A DNA stretch of 47,281 nucleotides, taken from positions 1-47,281 of IMG/VR virus record IMGVR_UViG_3300023198_000838. One strand, 5' to 3'. The notes under the pieces were generated by a model. That model was not told where the DNA came from and searched no databases. It saw only the letters and a program-made list of their open reading frames with translations. Source of the DNA: a virus. Made by a program: the position numbers and the translations under genes. Below, in pieces: positions 23,574 through 32,006 of this stretch (the stretch's first letter is position 1; the number at the start of each line of letters is the position of its first letter).

Positions 23574-24031
23574 TGGTGAATTATCAAACCAATACCAGCC
23601 AAGGCGGGGACGTCCTGATGTACCACGGCCCCCAGGACCGCGGGGACATCAACGAGAGCGGCGGCATCATCGAGATGACTCAGGCCTTTGAGACGATGGC
23701 ATACCTCTGCTTGTTCGGGGGGAACGAGGAGGACGACGGGAGCGAGGCCACCGCTAAGCTTCAGTGGTGCGGGAACGATGGAGAGCCGGAGGAGCTCCAA
23801 TATCGCGGGCGCCTCCAATCGCTTTTGGACGGTACGCCGCTCAACAGCTCATCGGTCCGAACGCTCGAGGCGGCGGCCCTAGAGGACCTTGTTCCAGAAT
23901 TCGTCCCCAACTACGCCGCGTCCGTGTCCGTATCGGTATCGGTCCGGACGCCGAAACATATCAGCATCTACATTACCATTGAGCTCCACAACGCAGAGGT
24001 TGTGCCAATCACATTGGAGGCCGCAGCATGA
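23573..24031 (+). CDS. Baseplate protein (Mu gp46-like)
   Basis: A 152-residue protein that I match to Mu gp46, a gp25-type wedge component. Features are the start QGGDVLMYHGPQDRGDINESGG, then the helix TQAFETMAYLCLFGG, and later EDLVPEFVPNY followed by the VSVSVSVRTPKHISIYITIEL strands. It follows the spike gene by a one-base overlap and precedes the J-like gene in an ATGA overlap, exactly the Mu order. It joins the inner ring of the baseplate to the sheath. Confidence 0.82.
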   Translation: MVNYQTNTSQGGDVLMYHGPQDRGDINESGGIIEMTQAFETMAYLCLFGGNEEDDGSEATAKLQWCGNDGEPEELQYRGRLQSLLDGTPLNSSSVRTLEAAALEDLVPEFVPNYAASVSVSVSVRTPKHISIYITIELHNAEVVPITLEAAA

Positions 24032-25224
24032 CCACCCAACGAAAGACATCCAAGGAGATTTCAGACGCCATCATTACCCAGCTCGAGACGAGCCTGAATA
24101 CTACGATTCCTCTCTTACCGAAGTCGTTCTGTCGGGTGCTCGCCAAGGCCCTCGGGCTCGTGTTCGTGCTCCTCTATCAGTTCGCTGGATGGATTATGCT
24201 CCAAATGTTTGTGAAGACGGCGTCAAATGAGCCGTTCACAATCGGCGGAATCACTATCAGGCCGCTGGCCATGTGGGGATCGCTGGTCGATGTGTTTCAG
24301 GATGCAGGCCAACGGGCGGAGCTCACCATAACAATCGACGTCATCACCCAAACGGGGTCGCTCACCAGCGGCATGAGAGTGGTTAATCCTGCCACCGAAA
24401 TTATTTACACGCTGGTCAATGACGTCCCCCTCGACGCGTCCACGAAGTCGGCCACCATCCGGGCGACAGAAGCCGGGGCCCTTGGCAACGTCGACGCAGG
24501 CGAGACTCTCAATTTTGTATCCCCGCCGTCGTCGGTTGAGAAAGCCGTTTCTGTGACCGCGCGGACAGTGGACGGGGTCGATCCGGAGGACACAGAGGTT
24601 TTCCGCCAGCATGTTTTGGACCGGTGGAGCGCGCGTCCCCAGGGCGGCGCCTATGCAGACTATCGCGACTGGGCTCAGGAGGTTTCCGGGGTTCTGAACG
24701 CCTATCCATATTCCGGGTGGAGCTTTATTGAGACATATCCCAGCCAGGGGGCCGGATACGTGTTCATCTACATCGAAAGCACCTCTGACACCGATGGGAT
24801 ACCGCCCGACCCCGGGGCGCTTCTGACCGCCGTTGAAACCTATGCAAATGCAAATGTAGCGGGGCTGGCCACTAGAAGAAATATCAACGCGTTTGTCAAA
24901 GCAAAGCCCATCACGCGGACGACTATCGATGTCGCCATCGAGGGGCTTTATCCCGTAGAGGACAAGACCGAGATTGAGGCGGCCGTCCTGGCGGGGCTCA
25001 CCGAGTTTTTCTTAGACCGTGGGCCGTTCATCCTCGGGCTCCACCTGCAGCCAAGGAAAGACATCATCCACCAGATGGACGTAGGGGGTGTTGTTGGCAA
25101 GATAGTGGCCTCCCGCGGCGCCTACGTCAATACGGTCACGATGTCGATAAGCGCGGTAGAAACGCAGCTGCACGCCCTACAGGAGGGTGAGAAGGCCAAG
25201 ATGGGTACGTTGACATGGACTTAA
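24028..25224 (+). CDS. Baseplate J-like protein (Mu gp47)
   Basis: A 398-residue wedge protein of the baseplate J family. It has an N-terminal helical region (QLETSLNTTIPLLPKSF... KALGLVFVLLYQFAGW), then the typical beta domain AGQRAELTITIDVITQTGSL and the highly recognisable TIRATEAGALGNVDAGETLNFVSPP. The second half includes VDPEDTEVFRQHVLDRW and QGGAYADYRDWAQEVSGVLNAYPY, the conserved core. It overlaps both neighbours. It forms the outer baseplate that changes shape on adsorption. Confidence 0.92.
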   Translation: MTTQRKTSKEISDAIITQLETSLNTTIPLLPKSFCRVLAKALGLVFVLLYQFAGWIMLQMFVKTASNEPFTIGGITIRPLAMWGSLVDVFQDAGQRAELTITIDVITQTGSLTSGMRVVNPATEIIYTLVNDVPLDASTKSATIRATEAGALGNVDAGETLNFVSPPSSVEKAVSVTARTVDGVDPEDTEVFRQHVLDRWSARPQGGAYADYRDWAQEVSGVLNAYPYSGWSFIETYPSQGAGYVFIYIESTSDTDGIPPDPGALLTAVETYANANVAGLATRRNINAFVKAKPITRTTIDVAIEGLYPVEDKTEIEAAVLAGLTEFFLDRGPFILGLHLQPRKDIIHQMDVGGVVGKIVASRGAYVNTVTMSISAVETQLHALQEGEKAKMGTLTWT

Positions 25225-26012
25225 ACCGATGGGTAGAAGTGTTTGACAGCTTGCTCCCGCGCTCGCGTGCGTGGAACCTGGTATTCAATCGCGTCCTGAA
25301 GAAGTTTTTCCACGGGATAGCGATTCTTCCGAAGACGCTTCGAGATCACATCGGTTCGATTCTCCTCGATATGTTTCCTACAGACACAGACTATCTCGAG
25401 GACTGGTCAAAACAGCTTGGAAGCCCTACGGAGCTCACGGCCAGTGAGCTCGAGGCGGAGTTTGCCGACACGGGCGGACAGGACCCGAGTCACATCCAGG
25501 GCGTTTTGCAGGACCATGGATTTACAAACTTGTTTGTTCATGAGTGGTGGTACACGCCAGCTGCGGATCCTCCGGTGGCCCGCAACCCGATTCCACTGAC
25601 GGAGATTTATCGAGTTCTGGTCAATGACCTTTCGCACGCGGAAAAAGACTATCTGTACCAGTTTGGGGACGACATCTCTGAATTTGCCGGTGATGACACA
25701 ATAGGATTCGGCGAGTACAACCGATGGTTTATGGTTGGGAAGCAATACCCCACACCGGACATCATCCAGGAATACCCGCTATACTACTACGTTTGCTCAG
25801 CTGTATGGCCAGTGCCCGCGACCATTTTGGAGTCTGAACTGGATGAGGTAAAGAGGCTGATTTACAAAACCAAACCGTGTCATCTTCGGTGTATTCTGTG
25901 CGTCAACGTAGTGCCGGATAGCACCTATGGAAACATTCAGGACACCACTTGGCACACAGACTGGATACAGGACACTATTGACGCTGTGGATATAATCCAG
26001 GATAAAATATAG
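25215..26012 (+). CDS. Baseplate/tail protein (Mu gp48-like)
   Basis: A 265-residue protein in the gp48 position, starting ten bases before the J-like gene ends. Typical features are the N-terminal SLLPRSRAWNLVFNRVLKKFF, TDTDYLEDWSKQLGSP and the helix following it. After a family-like fold with GFTNLFVHEW the C-terminal part has LIYKTKPCHLRCILCV, a variant of the usual KPAHT segment. It links the baseplate to the tail fibres encoded next. Confidence 0.85.
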   Translation: MDLNRWVEVFDSLLPRSRAWNLVFNRVLKKFFHGIAILPKTLRDHIGSILLDMFPTDTDYLEDWSKQLGSPTELTASELEAEFADTGGQDPSHIQGVLQDHGFTNLFVHEWWYTPAADPPVARNPIPLTEIYRVLVNDLSHAEKDYLYQFGDDISEFAGDDTIGFGEYNRWFMVGKQYPTPDIIQEYPLYYYVCSAVWPVPATILESELDEVKRLIYKTKPCHLRCILCVNVVPDSTYGNIQDTTWHTDWIQDTIDAVDIIQDKI

Positions 26013-26025
26013 AGGAGGCCCGACT

Positions 26026-27654
26026 TTGGCAACCGAAAACAAAAGAATATTCCACATCGTTGACACACTGGCAAACACGCCAATTACTCAGGTGTCAGTT
26101 GCCCCCACTGCTGACTCAGTCCTTGGGTATCGCCCATGGGGCGGGGTCGATGCGACCGGGCACGCTACCGCATGGCTCGCAAAGGACGAAACGGCGAGCA
26201 TCTCCAGCTTGATTCTGTCCGGTGGGTCTACGACCGGCGCGGCCGGGCTTCTGAAGCACGACACGGGTGGAGTGGTCACCGGCGGATTGATTACCGTTGC
26301 CCAGTTCAACAGCTACCTGTCTGATGGCCCGCTAACCGCCGCGCTCACCGCCGAGCAGATCGGATATGGTAGCGTATCGAATCTGTTGACGGGGAAAAGT
26401 ACGTTTGTTTTTGATCCGACCAATAACTATCTTGGCATCAATAACAGCTCTCCAGCGTGTGGAATTGATATAAATAGCGCAAGCCCTGATCATGTATCCG
26501 GGGACAGCCGAAACGCCAATTTTAGCAATATTGAATGCTCGAACGCGTATGTAAAAAGTAATATCCGACTCCCTAATGAGACCTATGGAACGATTCTGTT
26601 TTTGAACAGCAGCACGCCGGGAATGATGGTTTCAAGCGTCGGGAATTTCAACTACAAAATAACCGACTCGATGTACCGCACCATCAACGCGGCCGGGGCC
26701 GCCAGGACGGACATCATCTCTAACGGGTCAACATCCGGAGAGATAGATATCGCATCATTCGGCGTAACGTCGACATCGAAAGCGTATCTCCGTTCCGAGG
26801 GCACAACCGTATCGACGCTCACGCAGGCAACGGCAACGTCCACAACTGGCACCGCCCAAGTGCTTCTCCGGGCGAAGCGGACAAGTCCGTCTCTCGCTCA
26901 GTCTATTCTTGACCTTCAGCACGGACAGGCATCGTTCACGTCTACCGGGAATATGACGATGAGCACTAGCCAGAGTTTGCAGGATGGTACGATTGATATT
27001 CTGGCGACAAATGCCGGGGCGACCTATGGTTCTCACATAACGATTCATGCTGAAAAAACAGTCGGTACCTCTGTAAGTGGCCAGTCTGTGATTGATATCA
27101 TCAGCGATTCACTGGGCGGCGAAGGTGGCCCAAATTCGGTAGTCAACATCATCGCTCATTCCAATGCGTCGCTTGACCAAACTCATGAAGTGAATCTAAA
27201 CTGCCGCGTCAACACAACCGACTACGAAATCAGCGTCCAGGAAGCGCTTGTCAATTTCAATAATATCGCAACCGTCGATTTCAACAGTGCAAAATTAGCG
27301 GATATTAAAAACGCAGCCTGGGGGGAGCCGACGACGGCGACATATGACACGAGTACGATTACTGTCAATTTCAGCACCGGGAAAGATTTTCAGGATGTGA
27401 ATCTAACAGGGGATGCAACCACACTCACTCTCACGGCACCAACCGGGGGGGCCGCGAAGGGCCTAGTCATTCGCATGTACGCATCAGCCGGAGATAGGGA
27501 CGTGGGTGGAGGGGCTGGTTTCAACGGGGTCAACTGGGACGAAGGGGTTGACTTGGCAATAATTTCAAAAACTATTCCGAGTGGAAAATACGGGATCATT
27601 TCTCTAGTGTATGATGATTCAAATTGGTTTGGGTCCATGGTGGTATTTACATGA
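26026..27654 (+). CDS. Tail fibre protein
   Basis: A 542-residue, Thr/Ser/Gly/Asn-rich, beta-dominated protein that starts at TTG 26026 after a clear GAGGAGG. The N-terminal 100 residues probably bind the baseplate (YRPWGGVDATGHATAWL, TAAQ-like VAQFNSYLSDGPL). The shaft contains FDPTNNYLGINNSSPACGIDI and many short repeats. It ends with strands ending in SLVYDDSNWFGSMVVFT, a typical C-terminal tip phrase. It overlaps the next gene as ATGA. The receptor is unknown. Confidence 0.82.
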   Translation: MATENKRIFHIVDTLANTPITQVSVAPTADSVLGYRPWGGVDATGHATAWLAKDETASISSLILSGGSTTGAAGLLKHDTGGVVTGGLITVAQFNSYLSDGPLTAALTAEQIGYGSVSNLLTGKSTFVFDPTNNYLGINNSSPACGIDINSASPDHVSGDSRNANFSNIECSNAYVKSNIRLPNETYGTILFLNSSTPGMMVSSVGNFNYKITDSMYRTINAAGAARTDIISNGSTSGEIDIASFGVTSTSKAYLRSEGTTVSTLTQATATSTTGTAQVLLRAKRTSPSLAQSILDLQHGQASFTSTGNMTMSTSQSLQDGTIDILATNAGATYGSHITIHAEKTVGTSVSGQSVIDIISDSLGGEGGPNSVVNIIAHSNASLDQTHEVNLNCRVNTTDYEISVQEALVNFNNIATVDFNSAKLADIKNAAWGEPTTATYDTSTITVNFSTGKDFQDVNLTGDATTLTLTAPTGGAAKGLVIRMYASAGDRDVGGGAGFNGVNWDEGVDLAIISKTIPSGKYGIISLVYDDSNWFGSMVVFT

Positions 27655-28133
27655 CGGATATTTTAATAGGGGTTGATTCAACCGGCTCTCAAATAATGAG
27701 CGTAGATAACATCTGGGTATCCAGGTTCACGGCTGTTCATTCGGCCACCTCTGGAAGTTTTATTCTGTGGTCTAACTCGGCTGGAAATGCCAGGGTTGCG
27801 GTTTATAATCATTCTGGAATTGCGCCATCAACGCTCAATGTCGGGAATGACACCAGCCAAGTAATTTCAGCCGGTAGAAATGTATTAACCCTATCCGGTG
27901 GGACAATCGTAGAGGGTGTTGATTATTGGTTGGCCGCAGTATCGGATACAAACATACTTGGACAAGATACAAGCGAATCATGCAGATTTAAATCACAGGC
28001 GTATAGCTCGTTCACGACCTGGCCATCCCCGCTCACCGGTACAACGCTGCAGAGTGATTACACTCTCAGATATGCGGTTTACGAGATCTATCACGGTGGA
28101 GGACTGTTTTCGATTGGCGGGGTTGGTTTCTGA
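27651..28133 (+). CDS. Small fibre-associated protein
   Basis: A 160-residue beta-rich protein. Its sequence alternates strands such as NIWVSRFTAVHSATSGSFILWS and GNVLTLSGG-like turns and resembles a jelly-roll receptor-binding domain (WLAAVSDTNILGQD, YTLRYAVYEIYHGGG). The ATG at 27651 overlaps the fibre stop; an upstream in-frame ATG at 27624 is inside the fibre gene. It may be a detachable fibre tip or fibre chaperone. No enzymatic motif is visible. Confidence 0.65.
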   Translation: MTDILIGVDSTGSQIMSVDNIWVSRFTAVHSATSGSFILWSNSAGNARVAVYNHSGIAPSTLNVGNDTSQVISAGRNVLTLSGGTIVEGVDYWLAAVSDTNILGQDTSESCRFKSQAYSSFTTWPSPLTGTTLQSDYTLRYAVYEIYHGGGLFSIGGVGF

Positions 28134-28134
28134 A

Positions 28135-28398
28135 ATGGAAGGCAAAATGATATCTAAAGCGGAAGAAAAATTTATCGAGCGGATTGTGGAGATTGCTATC
28201 ATGGCCCTTGAATTGAAGCACACGGAGAATATGAGCGAAATTCGCCTATCTCTTGCGGGCCTACCGGAGATGGTCAACAAGAAAATAACTCACTGCCAAG
28301 ATGAGCAGGAGAAGCGGCGCCGGTGGAGCGTTGGGACGTTCATTTCGTTCGGCGGGGTGATGACCGGCGTGGCTGCATTAGCGCTACACGCGTTTTAG
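28135..28398 (+). CDS. Small protein with C-terminal membrane helix (XhlA-like)
   Basis: An 87-residue protein with a charged helical first part (AEEKFIERIVEIAIMALELKHTENMSEIRL), a helical middle and one membrane-spanning helix near the end (VGTFISFGGVMTGVAALALHAF). This matches the layout of XhlA-type accessory holins, which have a coiled domain and a tail anchor. An in-frame ATG at 28147 after GGAAGG is an alternative start. The gene sits among the fibre genes, apart from the lysis cassette on the other strand. A role in lysis is inferred. Confidence 0.55.
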   Translation: MEGKMISKAEEKFIERIVEIAIMALELKHTENMSEIRLSLAGLPEMVNKKITHCQDEQEKRRRWSVGTFISFGGVMTGVAALALHAF

Positions 28399-28406
28399 GA
28401 GGTAGG

Positions 28407-29831
28407 ATGTTAAATCTGGTGACAAAATATGGGTCTAGGGCAGATGCTGCAACCGCTGGTTTTCCAGAGGGATCGGTTAAAAACGCTACAACGCTTGGGG
28501 CAAAAAACGGGACGCCATTAGAAAAAGACTGGCGAAACGATAAAGGGGAAAGTTTTCCACAGTCGCTACTTAGCCGGTCTGGACAGCGGGCGAATAATGC
28601 AGTTGATACGGTAACTCACTCGCAGGCAATGAACGGACTGGACATGCTCAAATCGAACGGGACCGCGCCGCCAAACGCAACCCCGGGAGACATCTGTGCT
28701 GGTATGCCTACGGTAGACTGGGCCGATCCGTCGGCATCTCCGAACTACCTCAACACAAGCCAGACGATTCGAGATTCTTGCATTGGGTGGAATCGCCTTC
28801 TCGGAGAGCACTTCATTTTTGTCGTCTACGGCACCTCGATTGCAAAGGTTACTGGATGCCTGGATTATTCTGCGGCGCCGTCCATCGGATCGCCGTTGTC
28901 TGTGACATGGGCAACGACACCGGACGACATCCTGGCCATCTGTTGCGATGGGGATTACCTCTATGTCATGTGGAGGGAGACGGCCAGCAACGTGATGATT
29001 TCAAAATTTGCTGCCGACTTATGGACCGGTGTTGAATTGTGGGTCAAGGATACGGGATATGAGACCTATACTACAACTCCATGGTCATGCCGTCTGTGCA
29101 TAGCTGATAGCGGAAGTTTGGGCGTTCTGATACAGGATGACAGCACAAGTCGCATCAGGATGGGCGTCTTGGACAAGGGCGGACTCGTGTTTTCGGCATC
29201 GTTTTTCACTTTGTACAAAACAGACCTTGTCACTGCAAATATCATTTCAGATGGAACATATCTCTACACGATTGGGCGGGACGAGGTGAGCTCGTCTCCG
29301 AGTTACGATTACGCACTCTTGAGGATAAACATCGCCAACCCGGCAACCCAGCAAATCACCGCGCTCGTCTCCGCCCTGCCTTCTGCATTCGTCGAGTTCC
29401 CCACGGGTCTAAGCAGGGTAAGAGGGCTCATCCTCGTTACGACAATGCAGGGCGACCTTATCGCCTACAATCCGTCAACGGGCATCAGAGACGACATATT
29501 CGAGGCGCTCCCGTATGACCGATTTTTGGGAACATACGGCACCATGCTCGGATCGGACGGGGAGAACCTCCACATCCAGGTAATCGAAAATGAGCAGAGT
29601 GGAAACGGGTTCTATTCCGTCTTCAAGGTGCCAATAGGGGAATTCTTGTGGGAGGCGCGGCGGACGACACCTGACGCGGTCAGTTCGACGCGTACCAGGG
29701 TGACGCCGATTACCTCGGCAGTCGTCGCGAACAACGCTCCTAACGGCCGGCTCTTGTTTGACCGAGTTGATATGTGGCTAGTGACCGCAGCGGGTTACGT
29801 TTACCGGATTTGCAACCCGGGGATTGGATAG
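28407..29831 (+). CDS. Second tail fibre or tail-associated protein
   Basis: A 474-residue protein starting at 28407 after AGGAGGT. The first 75 residues (ATAGFPEGSVKNATTLG, GTPLEKDWRNDKGESFPQSLLSRSG, VDTVTHSQAMNGL) match the N-terminal region common in phage tail fibres. The remainder has repeated strands of about 45-60 residues (DILAICCDGDYLYVMWRE, NIISDGTYLYTIGRD, GLILVTTMQGDLIAYNPSTG, MLGSDGENLHIQVIE). This suggests a beta-propeller. Such domains bind sugars or other host surface molecules. It is followed by a lipoprotein gene. Confidence 0.7.
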   Translation: MLNLVTKYGSRADAATAGFPEGSVKNATTLGAKNGTPLEKDWRNDKGESFPQSLLSRSGQRANNAVDTVTHSQAMNGLDMLKSNGTAPPNATPGDICAGMPTVDWADPSASPNYLNTSQTIRDSCIGWNRLLGEHFIFVVYGTSIAKVTGCLDYSAAPSIGSPLSVTWATTPDDILAICCDGDYLYVMWRETASNVMISKFAADLWTGVELWVKDTGYETYTTTPWSCRLCIADSGSLGVLIQDDSTSRIRMGVLDKGGLVFSASFFTLYKTDLVTANIISDGTYLYTIGRDEVSSSPSYDYALLRINIANPATQQITALVSALPSAFVEFPTGLSRVRGLILVTTMQGDLIAYNPSTGIRDDIFEALPYDRFLGTYGTMLGSDGENLHIQVIENEQSGNGFYSVFKVPIGEFLWEARRTTPDAVSSTRTRVTPITSAVVANNAPNGRLLFDRVDMWLVTAAGYVYRICNPGIG

Positions 29832-29844
29832 AAAGGCATTGAAG

Positions 29845-30132
29845 ATGAGAGTAGAAACAATGGATGTTGTCTATGCTGTAGTGGCTTTTATTTGGGTGGT
29901 CGCGATTGCGTCAGCACTTTCCGGCTGCGGGTCCGTCCCTCTCGAGGTATGCGGCCAAGGCCAGGTCAGCGATAAGCGGTGCTCCGAAGATGGGACCGAG
30001 GTTCAACTGTGCTCCGGTGGGTATTGGAATCCGATATCGAAGTGCGATGAGCTCACGGGGCCGGATGGGAACCCGGTTGAGAGCTCATGCCGCGGGGCGG
30101 ATAGGCAAGCAGAATGCGAGGTGATGAAGTGA
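29845..30132 (+). CDS. Cysteine-rich lipoprotein
   Basis: A 95-residue protein with a hydrophobic signal (VVYAVVAFIWVVAIASAL) ending in a lipobox, LSGC, so the mature protein should be lipid-anchored in the envelope. The mature part has seven further cysteines, as in a compact disulfide-linked domain. The ATG at 29845 follows GAAAGG; a TTG at 29824 is possible. It overlaps the next small ORF by GTGA. Phage lipoproteins may act as outer-membrane spanins or exclude superinfecting phages; this one lacks the proline-rich look of Rz1. Confidence 0.65.
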   Translation: MRVETMDVVYAVVAFIWVVAIASALSGCGSVPLEVCGQGQVSDKRCSEDGTEVQLCSGGYWNPISKCDELTGPDGNPVESSCRGADRQAECEVMK

Positions 30133-30239
30133 CAATCTGGTATTCTGGATACGTTCACGAGTGGACAGTCTGCGACGAATACGGAAATTCGTATTATTCG
30201 TGTCAATTTTTTGGCGACACAATGGAGGTGCTCAGGTGA
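30129..30239 (+). CDS. 36-residue peptide ORF coupled to lipoprotein and protease
   Basis: A GTG-started ORF that overlaps the lipoprotein stop (GTGA at 30129) and the metalloprotease start (GTGA at 30236). The product reads MTIWYSGYVHEWTVCDEYGN and continues 16 residues with aromatic residues and two Cys in all. The double GTGA overlap is the main support for its being a real gene. No function is known. It could simply be a coupling ORF that feeds ribosomes to the protease gene. Confidence 0.45.
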   Translation: MTIWYSGYVHEWTVCDEYGNSYYSCQFFGDTMEVLR

Positions 30240-30832
30240 AAAAATCCCAAGTAAAAGCCTTCGCGAAGGACTACGCCAAAGCTGCAAAGGTCCGATTCGT
30301 GTCGAAAAAAGGTATTTCGCGCTTTCTGTCGTGGCTCCTCCGGAGGGCCTCTGGCAAGTGGGCCAAGATGCTACCGGAGCTCGCCGATAACATGCGCCCT
30401 TGTATCGTCAGGTTCGGCCGGCGGGTCTACATCATTCTACCGTCAAGCCCCGGAGAAGGGTCGCTCCCTCTGGCTCAGCAAATTGAAATCATGGTTCACG
30501 AGGTCGCTCACGCGTTCAGGATTGTGGACTGGGTTGAGAAGGGCGGCTCCGTGTCGGAGTGGTACAAGGAATACTTCAAAAATCCGGCATTCCGCGCGGT
30601 TGAGGAGGGGCTCCCGTGCGCGGCAGAGGCTGAAATTCGTTACGCGCTCTATGGCAAGGTGCCGAAGCCCCCGAATCTGGATTCCTACTACCTGTTCCAG
30701 GAGAATATCGCAGACGCCCACCGCGCTTACGCGGCCAATATCGACAAGGTTCGAGAGCTCGGGCGGGGCGGCTCCACTTTCGAGGCGTCATCTATCGCCA
30801 TCAAGCTCATGAAAAAGCACGATATTCTTTAA
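30236..30832 (+). CDS. HExxH zinc metalloprotease-like protein
   Basis: A 198-residue protein with the zinc motif HEVAHAF (His88, Glu89, His92) inside a predicted helix. A possible third ligand is a Glu in the region EEGLPCAAEAEIRY (about 123-132), so a gluzincin-type site is plausible. The first 60 residues are strongly basic. There is no signal peptide. The GTG at 30236 follows GGAGGT; the ATG at 30161 would lie inside the preceding ORF. It ends the rightward late operon. Substrate and role are unknown; late expression suggests virion processing or envelope degradation. Confidence 0.7.
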   Translation: MKKSQVKAFAKDYAKAAKVRFVSKKGISRFLSWLLRRASGKWAKMLPELADNMRPCIVRFGRRVYIILPSSPGEGSLPLAQQIEIMVHEVAHAFRIVDWVEKGGSVSEWYKEYFKNPAFRAVEEGLPCAAEAEIRYALYGKVPKPPNLDSYYLFQENIADAHRAYAANIDKVRELGRGGSTFEASSIAIKLMKKHDIL

Positions 30833-30863
30833 ACGGTGTCGGCGTTCGTCATCCTTATAAACG

Positions 30864-31427
30864 CTAGCCAACTTCCACAATCCCTTTTAATATCCTCTGG
30901 TCTTCGAAAAACCAATCCCCGTCAACATCCATGCCCCATGGGTATTTTTTTGGCGTGCTTGGCAGGCTGGCCCAATTTGTGATCCTGGGGTGGGCGCAGT
31001 CAACGAGGTCGTCCGGCGGAAACAGTTTTCCATCCCGAAAATTGCGCACGGCGCTGACAAGGGGATTTTTAAATTCCTCGAGATCTGTCCAATTGATTCT
31101 ACAAATCCTCCGTCTCCGCGCAAGTCTCGCCGGTGAGCCCGCATCCTTTTTGCGAAACTTGTAGGCGAGATCTCCGCCCATCTGCCAACGCGGATTGATG
31201 GGTTGCGAGAAAGCGCGCATCAATGACAGGTAGCTCGAATACCGCCGCTTCTTATCCCACAGCATCCACCGCCGCATCAGCGCCCACAGCATCATCGAAG
31301 CCTTGTCCCTGCTGCATTTGAATCCACCTTCCCCTACACACATCCGCACCATCCAGAGAGCTGTCTTGTCGTCGATGCTGCATTCCCTCGGTTTGCCCGG
31401 CCCGTTGTAACTGTAAATCGCCGTCAT
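30864..31427 (-). CDS. Possible cell-wall hydrolase, end of the leftward operon
   Basis: A 187-residue protein with no sure family. Its N-terminal half has the pattern TALWMVRMCVGEGGFKCS followed by a helix MMLWALMRRWML, then YLSLMRAFSQPINPRW. I recall a similar Glu-Gly motif, helix and AFSQPINPRW combination from wall-hydrolase-like phage proteins. The Glu in VGEGG would be the candidate catalytic residue. It is the last gene after the transglycosylase and metzincin, which supports a lysis role. The second half carries no recognised motif. Confidence 0.5.
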   Translation of the reverse strand: MTAIYSYNGPGKPRECSIDDKTALWMVRMCVGEGGFKCSRDKASMMLWALMRRWMLWDKKRRYSSYLSLMRAFSQPINPRWQMGGDLAYKFRKKDAGSPARLARRRRICRINWTDLEEFKNPLVSAVRNFRDGKLFPPDDLVDCAHPRITNWASLPSTPKKYPWGMDVDGDWFFEDQRILKGIVEVG

Positions 31428-31442
31428 GTTATTTCAACCCTT

Positions 31443-32006
31443 TCATCTGGTGCCCTCCAAAAGGCGCCGGTCAACTGCAGTGTATTCGATGTTCAGCGGC
31501 CCGATCGCTGGATACATGACCGCCCTTTTGTCCGCCGCGTGCCCAATCCCGACATAGTGCCCGAGTTCGTGCATCGCAATCGCAAGGGCGTAGTTGTCTG
31601 CCATGCCAGGGTTACGAAACGTGAACAGTCTCACGTTCTGGTAGTAGTCGCTCCATCCCAGTTTGGATTCGTAGCGAGAACCATCATACCACTCAGGCTC
31701 ACCGTAGTAGCACGCCACGGCATCAACCTCTGTCCCCATGTCCTCGCCGTCATGGTTGACAACGACGCTGCCAACGAGCTCCACAAGCGGTTCACAAACA
31801 AGTTCGTTCAGTCGGTCTATCCCGTCCATGATGGCGGCGCGCTCCCGGGGCAGGCATTCCGCATCAATGTAGAGTTCGTAGGCGTCCTCATCGGTCGGGA
31901 TGCAGTAGACTGATTCCTCTGCGCAACCGAGAAGGATCGACATCAGGATCCACACTGCCCAGCCGGTGGCCATCAGGACGAGGATTGTCTTTGTCCGCTC
32001 AGTCAT
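31443..32006 (-). CDS. Membrane-anchored metzincin protease (lipoprotein)
   Basis: A 187-residue protein with a hydrophobic segment (ILVLMATGWAVWILMSILLGC) ending in a lipobox, LLGC (Cys28). The catalytic site is a textbook metzincin signature, HELGHYVGIGH (146-156), with the Met-turn VMYP (Met164). It should be a zinc endopeptidase held on the envelope by lipid. The start at 32006 overlaps the transglycosylase stop as ATGA and follows GGAGG. Metzincins are common in bacteria and eukaryotes but rare in phages. It may cut envelope proteins during lysis or act after release. Confidence 0.82.
   Translation of the reverse strand: MTERTKTILVLMATGWAVWILMSILLGCAEESVYCIPTDEDAYELYIDAECLPRERAAIMDGIDRLNELVCEPLVELVGSVVVNHDGEDMGTEVDAVACYYGEPEWYDGSRYESKLGWSDYYQNVRLFTFRNPGMADNYALAIAMHELGHYVGIGHAADKRAVMYPAIGPLNIEYTAVDRRLLEGTR

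Noticed and set aside
30833-30863. Terminator between the converging operons
   Set aside because: GGCGTT and AACGCT arms match only five of six bases and no U-run follows.
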